From Forficula auricularia (taxonomy: Eukaryota > Arthropoda > Insecta > Dermaptera > Forficulidae), in the NCBI GenBank assembly GCA_024734495.1, contig JALMQS010000070.1:16244306-16308305 (forward strand): 64,000 nt of DNA, in the 5' to 3' direction. Shown piece after piece: positions 62,486 to 64,000 of the stretch (position 1 is its first letter; each line of letters begins with the position of its first letter). The position numbers and the translations under genes are program-made. The notes beneath the pieces were generated by a model, which was given only the letters and a program-made list of their open reading frames with translations, ran no database searches and was not told the origin of the DNA.

Positions 62486-62625
62486 TCAATGAAGGAAATC
62501 CAATGAGACACTCCCCTCTGTCTCATCTTTCAGTGACAGTAACAATAATATATTGTATTTCATTCACTGCAGAATTATACTATTATTACTACATTATAAT
62601 TCTGTTGAGAATGAAAAACAATATA

Positions 62626-63012
62626 ATAGGTGAAGTAAAAAGTTCTGAGCCTTTTTTCTCTTTAATTCAACGATAAAATTAACCAAGTTAGGATTTTCCG
62701 ATTTAGATCAAATATGCGCTATTGTTCGATAGATTTTGTCCTTTTTGAAGGCAATATTATTATTCGGCATTTGAAGAAGTCCTCGTCCCTAATGGCGAAA
62801 AACTTTAATAGATCATTTTCACAATCATCAATCATTTTTCCAGTTTTGTACCATCAAGGAAATTTTGCAAATGCTTGAAAATGTGATATTCGCTTGGTGT
62901 CAGGTCTGGGCTATACGGCGGGTGCAATATAACCTCCCATCCAAGCTCTCGGAGCTCCTGGCGCGTCGTTAACGATGTGGCTGGGCTGACATTCACTTTT
63001 TACTTCACCTAT
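62626..63012 (-). mobile_element. mariner element, internally deleted
   Basis: Perfect 18-bp terminal inverted repeats ATAGGTGAAGTAAAAAGT (62626-62643, complement 62995-63012), flanked by TA on both sides (62624-62625 and 63013-63014). Length 387 bp, so most of the transposase gene is missing. Confidence 0.92.
62660..62990 (-). pseudogene. mariner transposase C-terminal remnant
   Basis: The minus strand reads RQELRELGWEVILHPPYSPD, LTPSEYHIF, FLDGTKLEK, then after a frameshift LLKFFAIRDEDFFKCRI and ILPSKRTKSIEQ. The HPPYSPDLTPSEYH block contains the third catalytic aspartate of the DD34D triad. The first two aspartates and the DNA-binding domain are absent. Confidence 0.88.
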
Positions 63013-63077
63013 TATTATTGCTACTGCCACTGAAAGAGGAGACAGAGGGGACTGTCGCATTGAATTTCCATCATTGA

Positions 63078-63135
63078 CTTTTCAAAACCCTGAAGAAGGA
63101 GGTAATAGCCCACGAAACGTCGGTTTATGAATAAA
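63078..63135 (+). ncRNA. hammerhead motif, stem II worn
   Basis: CTGAAGA (63090-63096), extra A, GGAGG with CCCAC (two mismatches), GAAA (63114-63117), ACGTC with cleavage after C63121 (GUC). Stem I AAACC/GGTTT. Confidence 0.65.
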
Positions 63136-63196
63136 AAGATAGTATAAATTATCTTCTTCTTTTTTGACTGCCTCATCAATATCCACTCAATTTCAA

Positions 63197-64000
63197 CATT
63201 GTTCCGTTGCAAGAAAATGATAAATAATAGGATTTAAAATGTTGAACCATAAAATTGTATTTATATGATAAGATAGAACCGAGGCACCGAAAAAAGCGAG
63301 CAAAAATCCAAATTACTTAGTACAATCGGGAGTAAGGATGCAAACATCGTAAAAAAACATCGATATATATATAAACATTTACATATCGATACATCGCCTA
63401 GAAATCATCGATAGGTTTCTTTTGTATAAAATAAAATACGATTTACTTTGTTAATTTTTTATTAGAAGATTATACAATAATCATGTGACTCTCATAATAA
63501 ACCTTTTTTCCAAAACCAGAGCAATTTATTTAGTAACTGAATTTAAAAATAATAGTTCTGAAAGCTTTCCCTGTCAAACGCTTTCTTTGTTGCGTTATTG
63601 TTGCTTCAGCCTTAGAAAAAGTCGGAATTTTGATGTAAAAACATCGTATAGAAAAACATCGCTGCATCTATGGTTTGTAATAGTGAACATCGGTGGTAAA
63701 AATCGATGTTTTACTACTGAAACCTCGACCCATATGGAAATAAATACATTTTCGAAATATGTTTTTTATATATTTTTTGAAAATATATTAAAAATATAAA
63801 ACATCTGTGTTAAATTTATATAAAATTTATACTAGAGCGACATAAAAATAATTATATTTTAAGAATATATAGAAAACATTTTTTTTTTTTTTTTTTTTTT
63901 TTATTTGGTATGCTTATTTACAATCAGCTTATAATAAAAAATACATTTAGCTATAAGTAAATCTGTTAACAATTGAGTAGAATAAAAAGAAAAGAAGTCA
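63197..64000. other. unassigned stretch with ATCGAT clusters
   Basis: Between 63345 and 63715 CATCG or ATCGAT occurs about ten times, including TATCGATA (about 63393), the DREF-type site. This may be a worn hAT-like element rich in such motifs. A T run of about 22 lies near 63881. The 104-codon frame at 63485-63799 is unidentified and AT-rich. Confidence 0.4.

Larger units (their letters stand above)
62371..63196. mobile_element. hammerhead foldback with a nested mariner
   Basis: The outer ends GAAATTGAGTGGATATTGAT, GAGGCAGTC and their complement at 63165-63196 are inverted. The arms share AAGATAATTTATACTATCTT, CATTCATAAACCGACGTTT (one change), GAGACA-TCCCCTCTGTCTC and CAGTGACAGTAACAATAATA (worn). 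The interior palindrome is interrupted by the mariner remnant at 62626-63012. Confidence 0.88.

Overview
The window looks like intergenic or intronic DNA from a strongly AT-rich arthropod genome. An insect is most likely, but I cannot name the species. Several repeats resemble families I recognise from insect, especially lepidopteran, genomes: the ACCGACTTCAAAA repeat, a 'GGTTCCGT ... CCCACGGTGCCCGAGT' repeat, and an 'AGCTGACGCCCG' element. Decayed non-LTR retrotransposons, hAT and mariner remnants and tRNA-derived SINEs fit the same picture. I see no convincing complete host gene, rRNA or functional tRNA. One short stretch on the minus strand near 18.1-18.4 kb could be an exon of an unidentified membrane protein, at low confidence.

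Layout. 0.2-4.2 kb: a short TIR element, one hammerhead motif, a hAT element and the first ACCGACTTC composite. 5-9.6 kb: a second and third composite, an RTE-like 3' fragment, an AGCTGACGCC element and a hammerhead hairpin. 10-18 kb: several hammerhead foldbacks, a pogo-like TIR element and retrotransposon tails. 18-27.4 kb: a hAT MITE with perfect target duplication, a fourth composite, non-LTR fragments, and a near-perfect 0.58-kb palindrome carrying a hammerhead in each arm. 28.5-30.1 kb: a compact LTR retrotransposon with only a broken gag. 30.3-32.1 kb: a nest of composite, 19-bp minisatellite, retroposon and SINE. 33-37.7 kb: a hAT element with a transposase tail and two hammerhead palindromes. 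39-44.3 kb: SINEs, a non-LTR tail, a tandem hammerhead array, and a tandem poly(A) retroposon. 45.5-54.9 kb: nested foldbacks, a candidate solo LTR and a jockey-like RT fragment broken by an assembly gap. 56-64 kb: two adjacent composites, palindromes, and a deleted mariner nested in a hammerhead palindrome.

The most striking content is the density of hammerhead self-cleaving ribozyme motifs: about 24 intact or decayed copies in at least five sequence families, on both strands. Most sit head-to-head in the arms of foldback elements. The core reads CUGANGA, then one extra nucleotide, stem II, GAAA, a very short self-complementary stem III, and a GUC or GUU cleavage triplet. Stem I complementarity is clear in the best copies. 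Hammerheads are known in Penelope-like retroelements and animal retrozymes. No Penelope reverse transcriptase or GIY-YIG coding is visible here, so these look like non-autonomous or truncated relatives. The shared extra core nucleotide, the palindromic dimers and the AATAAA just downstream of the cleavage site are what I would follow up.

All calls come from reading by eye. Element boundaries are good to a few bases where a target duplication is stated and otherwise approximate.
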